Positions 8,811 through 19,981 of a DNA stretch of 64,000 nt are shown piece after piece. Position 1 is the stretch's first letter. Each line of letters opens with the position of its first letter. The position numbers and the translations under genes are program-made. The stretch spans positions 372,001 to 436,000 of the forward strand of contig NZ_BJOU01000001.1 of assembly GCF_009932435.1 (NCBI RefSeq), in the 5' to 3' direction. The notes under the pieces are model-generated. The model saw only the letters and a program-made list of their open reading frames with translations, made no database searches and had not been told where the DNA came from. The stretch is from Gordonia crocea (GTDB lineage: Bacteria > Actinomycetota > Actinomycetes > Mycobacteriales > Mycobacteriaceae).

Positions 8811-9679
8811 GCGGGGCCGATCGCAGGTTGCTCGTACCGTCGCTCATCGCCAGCGACGTCGACGGCACCCTGCTCGACGACGAGAACAAGGTGACGGCGG
8901 CGACGGTGGACGCGGTCACCGCCGCGACCCGCGCCGGCGTCGACCTGGTGCTCGCGACCGGACGCCCGCCGCGCTGGATCGCCGAGGTGACCGATCAACT
9001 CGTCGTGCCCGAGGACCTGGTGGCGGTCCGTCCCGGTGGCTCGCTGGTGCGCTATGCGGTGTGTGCGAACGGGGCCATCGTCTACGACGTGGAGAACGAC
9101 CGCGTCCTGCATGCCGCCGAGCTGGACGTGCCGCGGCTGCGCAAGCTGGTGGAGGTCCTGGCGGAGGTGCTGCCCGAGGCCGGGCTGGCCGCCGAGCGGG
9201 CCGGGGCATCGGCGCATGACGCGGCGACCCGGCCGTTTGTCGCGACCAACGGTTACGAGCACGCGTGGCTCAACCCGGACCACGAGCTCGTCGACGACGC
9301 CGACATCTCCGACGCGCCGGCGGTGAAGCTGCTGGCGCGGGCGCCGCGGATGCGCAGCGAGGACATGGCCGAGATCTTGACCCCGGCCGTCGGCGACCTT
9401 GCCGAGGTCACCTTCTCCACGAGCAACGGACTGGTCGAACTGTCGGTGCCGCAGACACACAAGGCCGCGGGGCTGGCCCGGCTCGCGCAGGTCACCGGCC
9501 TGTCGACCGACGCGGTCCTGGCCTTCGGTGACATGCCCAACGACGTGGAGATGTTGCGCTGGGCCACGCACGGGGCCGCGATGGCCCACGGCCATCCGGC
9601 GGCCATCGCCGCCGCCGACGAGGTGGCGCCGACGAACAACGACGACGGCGTCGCGGCGGTGGTCAGCCGCTACTTCTGA
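8807..9679 (+). CDS. Cof-type HAD-IIB hydrolase (Rv3813c-like)
   Basis: This 290-residue HAD phosphatase has motif I as SDVDGTLLDDENK (nucleophile Asp and acid/base Asp), motif II as LATGRPP, and motif IV as FGDMPNDVEML near the C-terminus, the Cof/type-IIB layout with a central cap. Such enzymes remove phosphate from sugar phosphates or cofactors; the natural substrate is unknown. The start is the GTG overlapping the acyltransferase stop (GTGA at 8807-8810); the longer open frame upstream lies inside that gene. It matches Rv3813c by family and position. Confidence 0.9.
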   Translation: MSGADRRLLVPSLIASDVDGTLLDDENKVTAATVDAVTAATRAGVDLVLATGRPPRWIAEVTDQLVVPEDLVAVRPGGSLVRYAVCANGAIVYDVENDRVLHAAELDVPRLRKLVEVLAEVLPEAGLAAERAGASAHDAATRPFVATNGYEHAWLNPDHELVDDADISDAPAVKLLARAPRMRSEDMAEILTPAVGDLAEVTFSTSNGLVELSVPQTHKAAGLARLAQVTGLSTDAVLAFGDMPNDVEMLRWATHGAAMAHGHPAAIAAADEVAPTNNDDGVAAVVSRYF

Positions 9680-9717
9680 GCGGTGGCATCAGCCCGCTCG
9701 GACTGCCCGTTGAACTC

Positions 9718-9793
9718 GTGACCGGGTTGTGACCGTGCGCGCTTGTGACTCCCTGTGCGTCGCCACTACAGTCACATGAGTCCCATTAGTCAC
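9718..9793 (+). promoter_or_regulatory. Promoter with GTGAC/GTCAC repeat cluster upstream of the SpoIID/LytB gene
   Basis: Five copies of a GTGAC pentamer lie in 76 bases: direct copies at 9718, 9729 and 9745, and inverted copies (GTCAC) at 9771 and 9789. The first two are 11 bases apart, one helical turn. TTGTGA at 9743-9748 and TACAGT at 9767-9772, 18 bases apart, make a plausible sigma-A-type promoter inside the cluster, placing the start site about 45 bases before the ATG at 9823. Response regulators of the OmpR class such as MtrA, which controls wall-hydrolase genes in this order, bind GTCAC-like direct repeats. Assignment to MtrA is inference. Confidence 0.4.
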
Positions 9794-9822
9794 AGGATTG
9801 CGGTCGGCGCGGAAGGTCAGTC

Positions 9823-11355
9823 ATGCGACAGGTTCGGAGCAAGATCGTGTCCGCGGTCCTGGCGCCGGTCATCGTCGTCGGTGGAGTCGCGGCGGTCGCC
9901 GTCACCACCAAGACGGTGCGCATCGAGCTGGCGGCCGGCGCCGACGTGACGTTGACCGGCAAGGGTCACGGCCACGGTCGCGGCATGGGTCAGTGGGGCG
10001 CGTTCGGCTATGCGAAGAAGGGTTGGCCGGCCGACAAGATTCTGCGCCACTATTACGGCGGTACCACCGCGGGGAAGGCGGACAAACCCGAGGTCTCGGT
10101 GATTCTCACCAAGCAGTCCTCGGTGAATGTGCGCGCGGACGCGCCGATGCGAGTCGGTGGCCAGACGGTGGCCCCCGGTCAGGCAGTGCGCCTGTCCGGG
10201 GCCACGGCCACCATCACATCGGGGTGCAACGGTGCCGTCGTGAAGTCGGTGCCACTCGGGCCCAACCCCTTCGTCGATCCGATCAACCCGGCCCCGAGTC
10301 GGCCCGGCAATGAACTGTTGCGCTTCTGCGGCAGCAACGCCGCCTACCGCGGCGGGCTCGGCCTGGTCGGCGGCAGGGTCGTCAACCGCCTGCACATCGA
10401 TGACTACGTCAAGGGCGTCATCCCGCGGGAAAGCCTGCCGAAATGGGCCGACGAGGGCGGCGGCGAGGCGCTGAAGGCCCAGGCCGTGGCTGCGCGGACC
10501 TACGCGCTGGCGGCGCTGGCCAAGGGTAAGAAGATCGACGACACGATGAACTCCCAGGTCTATGGCGGTGTCGCGGGCGAGGATCCGCGGACCAACGCAG
10601 CCGCCGACGCGACCGCCGGGAAGATCCTGCTCGCCGGCGGTGGCCCGGCATTCACCGAGTTCTCCGCATCGACCGGCGGCTACACCGCCGGTGGGAACTT
10701 TCCGGCCGTGACCGACGAAGGCGACACCGTCTCCCCGGCGCACAACTGGACCGCCACGGTCAGTTCGGGAAGCGTCGGTCGCGCCTTTGGCGTCGGCGTC
10801 CTCAAGGCCCTCGAAGTCACCCAGGCCAACGGGCTCGGCCCGGCCAACGGCCGCGCGCTGAAGGTGAAGGCCGTCGGGTCGGGCGGGACCAAGGAAGTCA
10901 CCGGCGAAGAGGCCCGCAGCTTGCTGAAGCTGAAGTCGTCGTGGTTCTCGATTGCCGGGCAGACCACCCGGCCGCAGATCGTCGCCCCGCCGACCGGGCC
11001 CGGGGCCGGCATCCTCGGGCCGTTGGAGAACCTCGACCTCGGATCGCTGCTGCGCGGCATCACCGACAACGTGAAACTCGACAAGGGTGCCATCGACAGA
11101 CTGCTTGGCGCCGCCGGAAGCGCATTCGCGGCCAAGCAGGTGTCCCTCGGCGGTCCGAAGTCGCCACTGGGTCAGCCACTGGGTGTCCCGGAGCTGACCG
11201 ATGACGGCCAAGCGGTCACGCAGCGCTTCAGCCGGGGCACCATGTTCTACACCCAGAAGACCGGCGCCGTCGCCATGACCAAGCGCGGACTCAAAGCGTT
11301 CGACGCCCGCGGCGGTGTCGTCGCGCTGGGCTACCCGCAGGCCGACGCGCTCTAG
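9823..11355 (+). CDS. Secreted SpoIID/LytB-domain protein with C-terminal LGFP-like region
   Basis: This 510-residue exported protein has an N-terminal signal segment (residues ~7-30), then a SpoIID/LytB domain: GKGHGHGRGMGQWGAFGYA (~46), HIDDYVKGVIPRE and GGEALKAQAVAARTYAL. SpoIID-type proteins are peptidoglycan lytic transglycosylases or amidase enhancers. The last ~70 residues (SPLGQPLGVPEL ... QRFSRGTMFYTQKTGAVAM) look like an LGFP repeat, a wall-associating module found in mycolate-bearing bacteria. A wall-remodelling role is likely. Its position corresponds to that of the M. tuberculosis secreted amidase Rv3811, but the domain is different. A large hairpin follows. Confidence 0.88.
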   Translation: MRQVRSKIVSAVLAPVIVVGGVAAVAVTTKTVRIELAAGADVTLTGKGHGHGRGMGQWGAFGYAKKGWPADKILRHYYGGTTAGKADKPEVSVILTKQSSVNVRADAPMRVGGQTVAPGQAVRLSGATATITSGCNGAVVKSVPLGPNPFVDPINPAPSRPGNELLRFCGSNAAYRGGLGLVGGRVVNRLHIDDYVKGVIPRESLPKWADEGGGEALKAQAVAARTYALAALAKGKKIDDTMNSQVYGGVAGEDPRTNAAADATAGKILLAGGGPAFTEFSASTGGYTAGGNFPAVTDEGDTVSPAHNWTATVSSGSVGRAFGVGVLKALEVTQANGLGPANGRALKVKAVGSGGTKEVTGEEARSLLKLKSSWFSIAGQTTRPQIVAPPTGPGAGILGPLENLDLGSLLRGITDNVKLDKGAIDRLLGAAGSAFAAKQVSLGGPKSPLGQPLGVPELTDDGQAVTQRFSRGTMFYTQKTGAVAMTKRGLKAFDARGGVVALGYPQADAL

Positions 11356-11379
11356 GCCGAGGCGATCGATTCCTCCGCT

Positions 11380-11458
11380 GCTGACAGAAATGGCCAAAAA
11401 TAGGCCCCTCGAGGGCAATATGCCCTCGACCCCCTCGGATTCGGCCGTTTCTGTCAGC
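11380..11458. terminator. Nested hairpin terminator between convergent genes
   Basis: The outer arms 11380-11395 (GCTGACAGAAATGGCC) and 11443-11458 (GGCCGTTTCTGTCAGC) pair over 16 bases with one G-U wobble. An inner perfect 8-base stem (CGAGGGCA / TGCCCTCG, 11410-11428) has a 3-base loop. It lies between the convergent SpoIID/LytB and DUF2185 genes and ends 4 bases from the latter's stop, so it probably stops transcription from both sides. Confidence 0.7.
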
Positions 11459-11461
11459 TGA

Positions 11462-12187
11462 CTACCGGTAGCGGCAGGCGAAGAAGTAGAACTGGCCGTC
11501 GCGCTGCACCGCGTACTGCATCGTGGTCCACAGTCGGCCGTTGCGATCGGGCATCGAGCCACGGTGTCGCGCCAAGTCGTCGGTCAGTTTTGCCGGCAGG
11601 CCCACCTCCCGGATGAACGGCAGCGCGGGAAGGGTCCCGGTGGCGAACCACGGTTCGACGTCGGGCTCCTGGTCTCCCGCGCCGTACAGCAGACAGCGCC
11701 CGGCGGGAGCAGTGCCGTCGGTGAAGGTGATCGACGTGAGTGCGAGGGTCCAATCCGGGATGCCTGACATGGCGGTGCACGTTTCGCTGGCGATTGCGTC
11801 CTCGCGTTTGGCGATCTCGTGCGGGTCCTCGTCGGGGGTGGCCGCGACGCCCCCGGTCGCCGGGATCACCTGCTGGCCGGTGGCCGTGTCGAGGATGCGG
11901 ATACCGCCCTCGTCGTCGACGAGTTGCAGGTCGGAGCCGACGGGCAGCGACCACATTTCGATGAGCGCCGGTTCGAGGGCGCAGACGTCGTTGTAGTCGA
12001 CGATCTCCCAGCAGCCCTCGCTGCTCAGGTAGGCCTCATCGTCGATGTGGCTCATGATGCGCCAGCCGTTGTCGACGGGATCCTGCGAATCCTCCCGGAC
12101 CATCCAGCGCACGCGGCCCCGCCGGGACGTGACGTTGGTCGTCGCCAGGCAGGCGCCGGCATTCGGGATGAACTCGGTGTAGGCCAT
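11462..12187 (-). CDS. DUF2185 (Imm33-like) domain protein
   Basis: This 241-residue soluble protein has no signal peptide. The N-terminal ~90 residues (GACLATTNVT ... VRWMVRED ... NGWRIMSHIDDEAYL) match the DUF2185/Imm33 pattern seen in some immunity proteins of polymorphic toxin systems and in stand-alone proteins. The C-terminal half contains PDWTLALTSITFTDG and ends QFYFFACRYR; I do not recognise it. The start is the ATG at 12187; the open frame continues upstream over the divergent gene. No toxin gene is nearby, so an immunity role is only suggested by family. Confidence 0.72.
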   Translation of the reverse strand: MAYTEFIPNAGACLATTNVTSRRGRVRWMVREDSQDPVDNGWRIMSHIDDEAYLSSEGCWEIVDYNDVCALEPALIEMWSLPVGSDLQLVDDEGGIRILDTATGQQVIPATGGVAATPDEDPHEIAKREDAIASETCTAMSGIPDWTLALTSITFTDGTAPAGRCLLYGAGDQEPDVEPWFATGTLPALPFIREVGLPAKLTDDLARHRGSMPDRNGRLWTTMQYAVQRDGQFYFFACRYR

Positions 12188-12235
12188 GGGGCCGATCCTA
12201 GAGTCGTCGAACCACGTGCGGCTATCGTGACCGAT

Positions 12236-12703
12236 ATGGGTGATGTGAACGGGCAAGTGAGCGGCTCGATGTGGAAGTACCTGTGGTGGTTCATCGGCGG
12301 GGCCGTCGGCCTCAGCATTCTGTGGGCCGTGATGGACGCGATTCTGCCCGGCGACTCGGGCGGTACGACGACGGCGGGCGGGGTTCTGGTGCCGTTCCTG
12401 TCCGCGAATATCGCCGTCGACCGTTTCGTGGCCAACCACATGCGCGTGCCCGACAAAGCCGAGCGGTGGTGGTTGGTGCTGTGGTCCTTCGGCGCGCTGC
12501 TGGCGTGGTCGGTGATCGGCTTCGTGGTCCTGGCAGTCCTCGGCGTTTTCGAGGGCGTCGATACGGGAGTGTTCGCGGTGATCCTGGTGGTCGCGGTGGC
12601 GGTGACCTTTCTGTCGGTCTGGGGCGGCTACGCCTTCTGGCCCAAGCGCGTCCTGCGCAACCACGAACGACAGGCGCAGCGCCGCGCCACGAAGGCCGAC
12701 TGA
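12236..12703 (+). CDS. Small four-helix membrane protein, ABZJ_00895-like
   Basis: This 155-residue protein has about four hydrophobic helices: WKYLWWFIGGAVGLSILWAV (~12-31), GVLVPFLSANIAVDRF (~46-61), LVLWSFGALLAWSVIGFVVL (~80-99) and a further one at ~107-130. It has a basic C-terminal tail (RNHERQAQRRATK). This resembles the ABZJ_00895 family of unknown function. I chose the ATG at 12236 because the longer frame upstream covers the divergent DUF2185 gene; the divergent starts are 48 bases apart. It is unlikely to be part of the glf operon, which has its own promoter-like region. Confidence 0.72.
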   Translation: MGDVNGQVSGSMWKYLWWFIGGAVGLSILWAVMDAILPGDSGGTTTAGGVLVPFLSANIAVDRFVANHMRVPDKAERWWLVLWSFGALLAWSVIGFVVLAVLGVFEGVDTGVFAVILVVAVAVTFLSVWGGYAFWPKRVLRNHERQAQRRATKAD

Positions 12704-12787
12704 CGGCGCCGCCGGCGTCTATCCGGCCGGCGCGTCCTGCTATAGCCGAGTTGGATGTCGCCGATAAGGGATTCTCAGCCTCCGTCC

Positions 12788-15968
<3,181 letters not shown>

Positions 15969-15988
<20 letters not shown>

Positions 15989-16604
15989 GCCCACGGCGGT
16001 GCCGGCCGACACGGCCGTCGCCAAGCCGACGGGCGAGGCCGCCCTGCTGGCCGGGATCCAATCGGTGGTGACCCGGCCGGCGACGGTGACCGCGGCCCGA
16101 GGGCTGTCCCACTTCGGCGAGCATTCGCTGGGCTGGTTGGCCCTGGCCGGCGCCGGAGCGCTCTTGGCCGCACGCCGCGGCGACGAGACCGCCCGCCGCC
16201 GCTACATCGAGGCGGGCATCGGCGCATTCGGCGCGCACGCCGCGTCGGTGGTCATCAAGCGCATCGTGCGGCGCCCGCGCCCCGACCACCCCGACATCAA
16301 GGTCGGCGTCGGCACGCCGAGCAAGCTGAGCTTCCCGTCATCGCACGCCACGTCGACGACGGCGGCGGCGATCCTGCTCGGCTGGGCGGCGTCGGGCGAG
16401 CGTGGAGCCAAAACGCTGCCGGCGGTCATCGTCCCGCCCATGTTGTTGTCGCGCCTCGTGCTGGGCGTGCACTACCCGACCGACGTGCTGGCCGGCGCCG
16501 CGATCGGTGCGGCGAGTGCGGGCGCGGTCATCGTGGGTGACAAACTAGTGGGCGACAGAATCTTCTCTTCCCGATTGTTCGCGAACCGAAAGCCAGGAGT
16601 CTGA
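15969..16604 (+). CDS. PAP2-family phosphatase (Rv3807c-like)
   Basis: This 211-residue membrane phosphatase has the three PAP2 motifs: KRIVRRPRP (~97), PSSHATST (~119) and SRLVLGVHYPTDV (~163), with several hydrophobic helices between. The M. tuberculosis counterpart Rv3807c is proposed to dephosphorylate decaprenyl-phosphoryl-5-phosphoribose, the UbiA product, before DprE1/DprE2 epimerise it. The start lies within the end of glfT2, and its stop overlaps the ATG of ubiA. An AGGAG ribosome site for ubiA sits inside this gene's end. Confidence 0.9.
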
Positions 16605-17593
16605 TGAGCGAGGAGCCGATCGAGAGCGGCAAGGTCCTCGGACCGCCGAAGAACTTGGCCACCGGGCTCGTCAAGGCCATCCGGCCGCGGCAATGGGTCA
16701 AGAACGTCCTGGTGCTGGCCGCACCGCTGGCCGCCGGTCAGCTGACCTTCGGTCGGGCCTCGGCCGACCAGATCGCCAACGGCACCACGCCGGGCGAGGT
16801 CTGGACCAACGTCGGGATCGCCTTTGTGGCCTTCTGCCTCGCCGCGTCGGCGATCTACCTGATCAACGACGCGCTCGACGTGGAGGCGGACCGCAACCAC
16901 CCGACCAAGCGGTTCCGCCCGATCGCCGCCGGCGTCGTCCCGGTGAACCTGGCCTACGCGCTGTTCGCGGTGCTCACCGTCGCCTCGATCGCCGTCGCAC
17001 TGCTGGCCAACTGGCAGACCGCCGTGGTCATCGGTGTCTATCTGGTGATCCAGATCGCCTACTGCCTGGGCCTCAAGCACCAGGCCGTCCTCGACATCTG
17101 CATCGTCTCGTCGGGCTTCTTGCTGCGCGCCGTCGCCGGTGGTGCCGCCACCGGGGTCGAGTTGTCGAAGTGGTTCCTGCTGGTGATGGCGTTCGGTTCG
17201 CTGTTCATGGCCGCGGGTAAGCGGTACGCCGAACTGCACCTGGCCGAGCAGACCGGGGCCAAGATCCGCAAGTCGCTGCAGTACTACACCACCGGCTACC
17301 TGCGCTTCGTGTGGACGCTCGCGGCGACCTCGGTGGTCGTCTTCTACGGCCTGTGGGCATTCGAGAAGGAAGCCCACCGGTTTAACGGCGAGCCCAACGA
17401 CAACATCTATTACGCACTGTCGATGGTGCCGTTCACCATTGCGATCCTGCGCTACGCGGTCGACGTGGACGGCGGCGAGGCCGGCGAACCGGAGGAGATC
17501 GCCCTGGGCGACCGGGTTCTGCAGATCCTCGCCGTGGCTTGGATACTATGCGTGGGTGTCGCCGTCTATGCCTACCCGCTCTGGATCAAGTGA
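16604..17593 (+). CDS. ubiA: Decaprenyl-phosphate phosphoribosyltransferase (DPPR synthase)
   Basis: This polytopic UbiA-family prenyltransferase moves 5-phosphoribosyl from PRPP onto decaprenyl phosphate, the first committed step to the arabinose donor DPA. The 329-residue protein has RPRQWVKN near the start, the Asp-rich motif NDALDVEADRNHPTKRFRP (~86), the second motif around GLKHQAVLDIC (~150), and about nine hydrophobic helices. It matches Rv3806c. The TGATG overlap with the PAP2 gene and the AGGAG ribosome site fix the start. The aftB GTG follows 4 bases after the stop. Confidence 0.96.
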   Translation: MSEEPIESGKVLGPPKNLATGLVKAIRPRQWVKNVLVLAAPLAAGQLTFGRASADQIANGTTPGEVWTNVGIAFVAFCLAASAIYLINDALDVEADRNHPTKRFRPIAAGVVPVNLAYALFAVLTVASIAVALLANWQTAVVIGVYLVIQIAYCLGLKHQAVLDICIVSSGFLLRAVAGGAATGVELSKWFLLVMAFGSLFMAAGKRYAELHLAEQTGAKIRKSLQYYTTGYLRFVWTLAATSVVVFYGLWAFEKEAHRFNGEPNDNIYYALSMVPFTIAILRYAVDVDGGEAGEPEEIALGDRVLQILAVAWILCVGVAVYAYPLWIK

Positions 17594-17597
17594 GGGC

Positions 17598-19649
17598 GTG
17601 ACCGCCACCTCCGGCTCGCCCGCCGCCCGACTGCGCTCCCGCGTCGCATACGGGAGTTTCCTCGTCGGGGCAATCGGCGTGACCGCGTTCTTCGCGATCG
17701 GGGCCTGGCAGCGGCGGTGGATCGCCGACGACGGGCTGATCGTCCTGCGCACGATCCGCAACCTGCTCGCCGGCAACGGCCCGGTGTTCAATGCGGGTGA
17801 GCGCGTTGAGGCCAACACCTCGACGGCGTGGACCTACCTCCTGTGGTTCTTCTCCTGGGTGACCGGCGGACAGCTGGAGTATGTCGCGCTGTGGACGGCA
17901 CTGATCATGTCGGTGGCGGCCATCCCGCTGGCCATGTACGGCACCATGCGCCTGCTGTGGCCGGCCGGCAGCGGAGCCGCGAACCGCGGCCTCACGTTGC
18001 TGCTGCCGCTGGGCGCGATCATCTACATCACGCTGCCCCCGGCCCGCGACTTCGCGACCAGCGGCCTGGAGAACGGTTTGTCCATCTTCTGGGTCGCCGG
18101 ACTGTGGTGCCTGTTCCTGGCGTGGACCCGCCGCGAGGCGGGCGACACCCGGCGCGAACGCGCCGCCGTGCTGTTCCTCGCCTTCGTTGCCGGGCTCGCG
18201 CCGCTGATCCGGCCCGAGCTCACCCTGCTCGGCGGGTTGGTCCTGCTGGTGCTGGTCTGCGTCCGGACCACCTGGTGGATGCGGGCCGGGATCGTCGTCG
18301 CCGCCGGTGGGCTCCCGGTGCTCTACCAAATCTTCCGCATGGGCTACTACGCCGTGCTCGTGCCCAATCCGGCCATCGCCAAGGACGCCTCCGGCTCGAA
18401 GTGGCATCAGGGCCTCATCTACGTCGGCAACATGTTCGGCCCGTATGTCCTGCTGTTCCCGGTGATCCTCGCCCTCGTCGCGGTCGCCTGGCTGTTGTAT
18501 GCGCGCTCGGCGCAGCGTGCCGCCGTGGCCGCGCTGGCCGAGGCCCCGTCGTCGGGGCGCCATGCTAAAAACGACGAAGCCAAGGACGACGACAACGTGC
18601 TCGACGAACCGTCGACGCCGACCGGGATCCGGGCGCGCTGGGACCGGCTGCGTGGGGACCTGCGCCGCCCGCGGACCGCCGTGGTCGTGGTCGCCGTCGC
18701 GGGAATCGTGCTGTCGCTGTACTGGATCCGCCAGGGCGGCGACTTCATGCATGCCCGCGTCCTGCTCACCCCGCTGTTCATCCTGCTTCTGCCGATCATG
18801 GTGATCCCCGTCGTGCTCCCGCAGGATGCGCGGCTGGCGTGGCGCCCGACCACCAGCGCTGCCGATCAGATCGTGCGCCGCAAGACCCGGACCACCCTGG
18901 GCGGCGCGGTGTTGCTGGGGATCATCTGGATCGCAACGGTCTCGTGGGCGTCGATCGTCAACCAGAACACCCTGCCCGGCGAGGGGCTGGACATCGGCCG
19001 CAGCGGCATCGTCGACGAGCGCCGGTTCTACGCGGTCAACATGGGCAACCCGAATCCCGTCACGGCCCAGGACTATCTGGAGTTCCCGCGGATGCGGGCG
19101 ATGGTCGAGGCCATCGACAAGTTCCACCACGAGGGTGCGGTGCTGATCGCGTCGGGTGACTACGACGGCTGGTACTACGCCCGGCTGCCGCAGAAGATGC
19201 CGCCGAACACCCCGCGGCAGGTGACGGTGTACTTCCTCAACCTCGGCATGACCGGCATGCTGGCTCCGCTCGACGTGCGGGTCGTCGACCAGATGGGGCT
19301 GGCGTATCCGATTGCCGCCCACACCGATCGTCTGCAGGACGGTCGCATCGGCCACGACAAGATCCTGCCGATGGAGTGGGTGATCGCCGAGTCCGGCGCG
19401 GTTGGGCGCTACCCGGTGCTGCCGTTGTTCCTCGATCAGGAGGTCGTGCAGCAGGCCCAGGTCGCGTTGACCTGCCCGCAGACGATGGACCGCATCGCCT
19501 CCTACAAGGCCCAGCCGTGGACCTTCAAGCGTTTCCAGAGCAGCCTGCGCCAGTCCTTTGATTTCACCGGGTACCGGATTTCGCGGATCCCCGAGTATGA
19601 GATCCAACGCTGCGGCCTGACCATGCCGCCCCGAATCCGGCCGAAATAG
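17598..19649 (+). CDS. aftB: Terminal beta-(1-2)-arabinofuranosyltransferase AftB
   Basis: This integral-membrane GT-C enzyme uses decaprenyl-phosphoryl-arabinose to cap arabinan with beta-(1-2)-linked arabinose, the sites later mycolylated. The ~683-residue protein has multiple N-terminal helices. The conserved loop WIADDGLIVLRTIRNLL follows the first helix and carries the expected acidic pair, with GERVEANTSTAWTYLLW next. The C-terminal extracellular domain runs from ~460 to the end. It is slightly longer than M. tuberculosis AftB (Rv3805c) because of a charged cytoplasmic insert (~residues 310-360, KNDEAKDDDNVLDE). The GTG at 17598 was chosen because the frame further upstream overlaps ubiA. 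Confidence 0.93.
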   Translation: MTATSGSPAARLRSRVAYGSFLVGAIGVTAFFAIGAWQRRWIADDGLIVLRTIRNLLAGNGPVFNAGERVEANTSTAWTYLLWFFSWVTGGQLEYVALWTALIMSVAAIPLAMYGTMRLLWPAGSGAANRGLTLLLPLGAIIYITLPPARDFATSGLENGLSIFWVAGLWCLFLAWTRREAGDTRRERAAVLFLAFVAGLAPLIRPELTLLGGLVLLVLVCVRTTWWMRAGIVVAAGGLPVLYQIFRMGYYAVLVPNPAIAKDASGSKWHQGLIYVGNMFGPYVLLFPVILALVAVAWLLYARSAQRAAVAALAEAPSSGRHAKNDEAKDDDNVLDEPSTPTGIRARWDRLRGDLRRPRTAVVVVAVAGIVLSLYWIRQGGDFMHARVLLTPLFILLLPIMVIPVVLPQDARLAWRPTTSAADQIVRRKTRTTLGGAVLLGIIWIATVSWASIVNQNTLPGEGLDIGRSGIVDERRFYAVNMGNPNPVTAQDYLEFPRMRAMVEAIDKFHHEGAVLIASGDYDGWYYARLPQKMPPNTPRQVTVYFLNLGMTGMLAPLDVRVVDQMGLAYPIAAHTDRLQDGRIGHDKILPMEWVIAESGAVGRYPVLPLFLDQEVVQQAQVALTCPQTMDRIASYKAQPWTFKRFQSSLRQSFDFTGYRISRIPEYEIQRCGLTMPPRIRPK

Positions 19650-19981
19650 AGATCCCGCGCACCGCGGTGGGGCAGATGTGGCGCGGACAGGGCGGGACTC
19701 CTGCAAGTTACCTGTCAATCTCTCAGGTTTGGGATTGATGGTGGTACCTGCGACGACGCCGGAAACCGGGAGGCTGATGAGGTCGGATTCGTCCGGTTCT
19801 GCCGCTGCTTGCATTTGTGGGTCACGGAGGCGTTGCAATACGATTCTTTAGCGTTGTGGTCTCCGGGTTCAGGATGTGTGGACTCGGGGATCAATGTGTA
19901 ATCGAAGGCGAGTCCGGCCCACCCCGGTGGCCGGAGCCGGATAATCATCCGCGCCTCGAACGAGATGGAGAGTTCAGCCGC
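19650..19981. other. Intergenic region upstream of the first mycolyltransferase gene
   Basis: No gene was found in these 332 bases between aftB and the antigen-85 gene. A small hairpin, TCCGGCC (19913-19919) with GGCCGGA (19929-19935), sits about 46 bases before the start codon, in what is probably the 5' leader. TTACCTGTC / AGGTTTGGG / GGTACCTG words near 19708-19751 show partial repetition of the AGGT/ACCT theme, but I cannot assign a factor. The mycolyltransferase gene therefore probably has its own promoter rather than relying on the glf operon. Confidence 0.5.

Noticed and set aside
19817..19981. 55-residue N-terminal extension of the first mycolyltransferase
   Set aside because: It would place the signal peptide far inside the protein. 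The ATG at 19982 has a GGAGAG site and puts the signal at the N-terminus.
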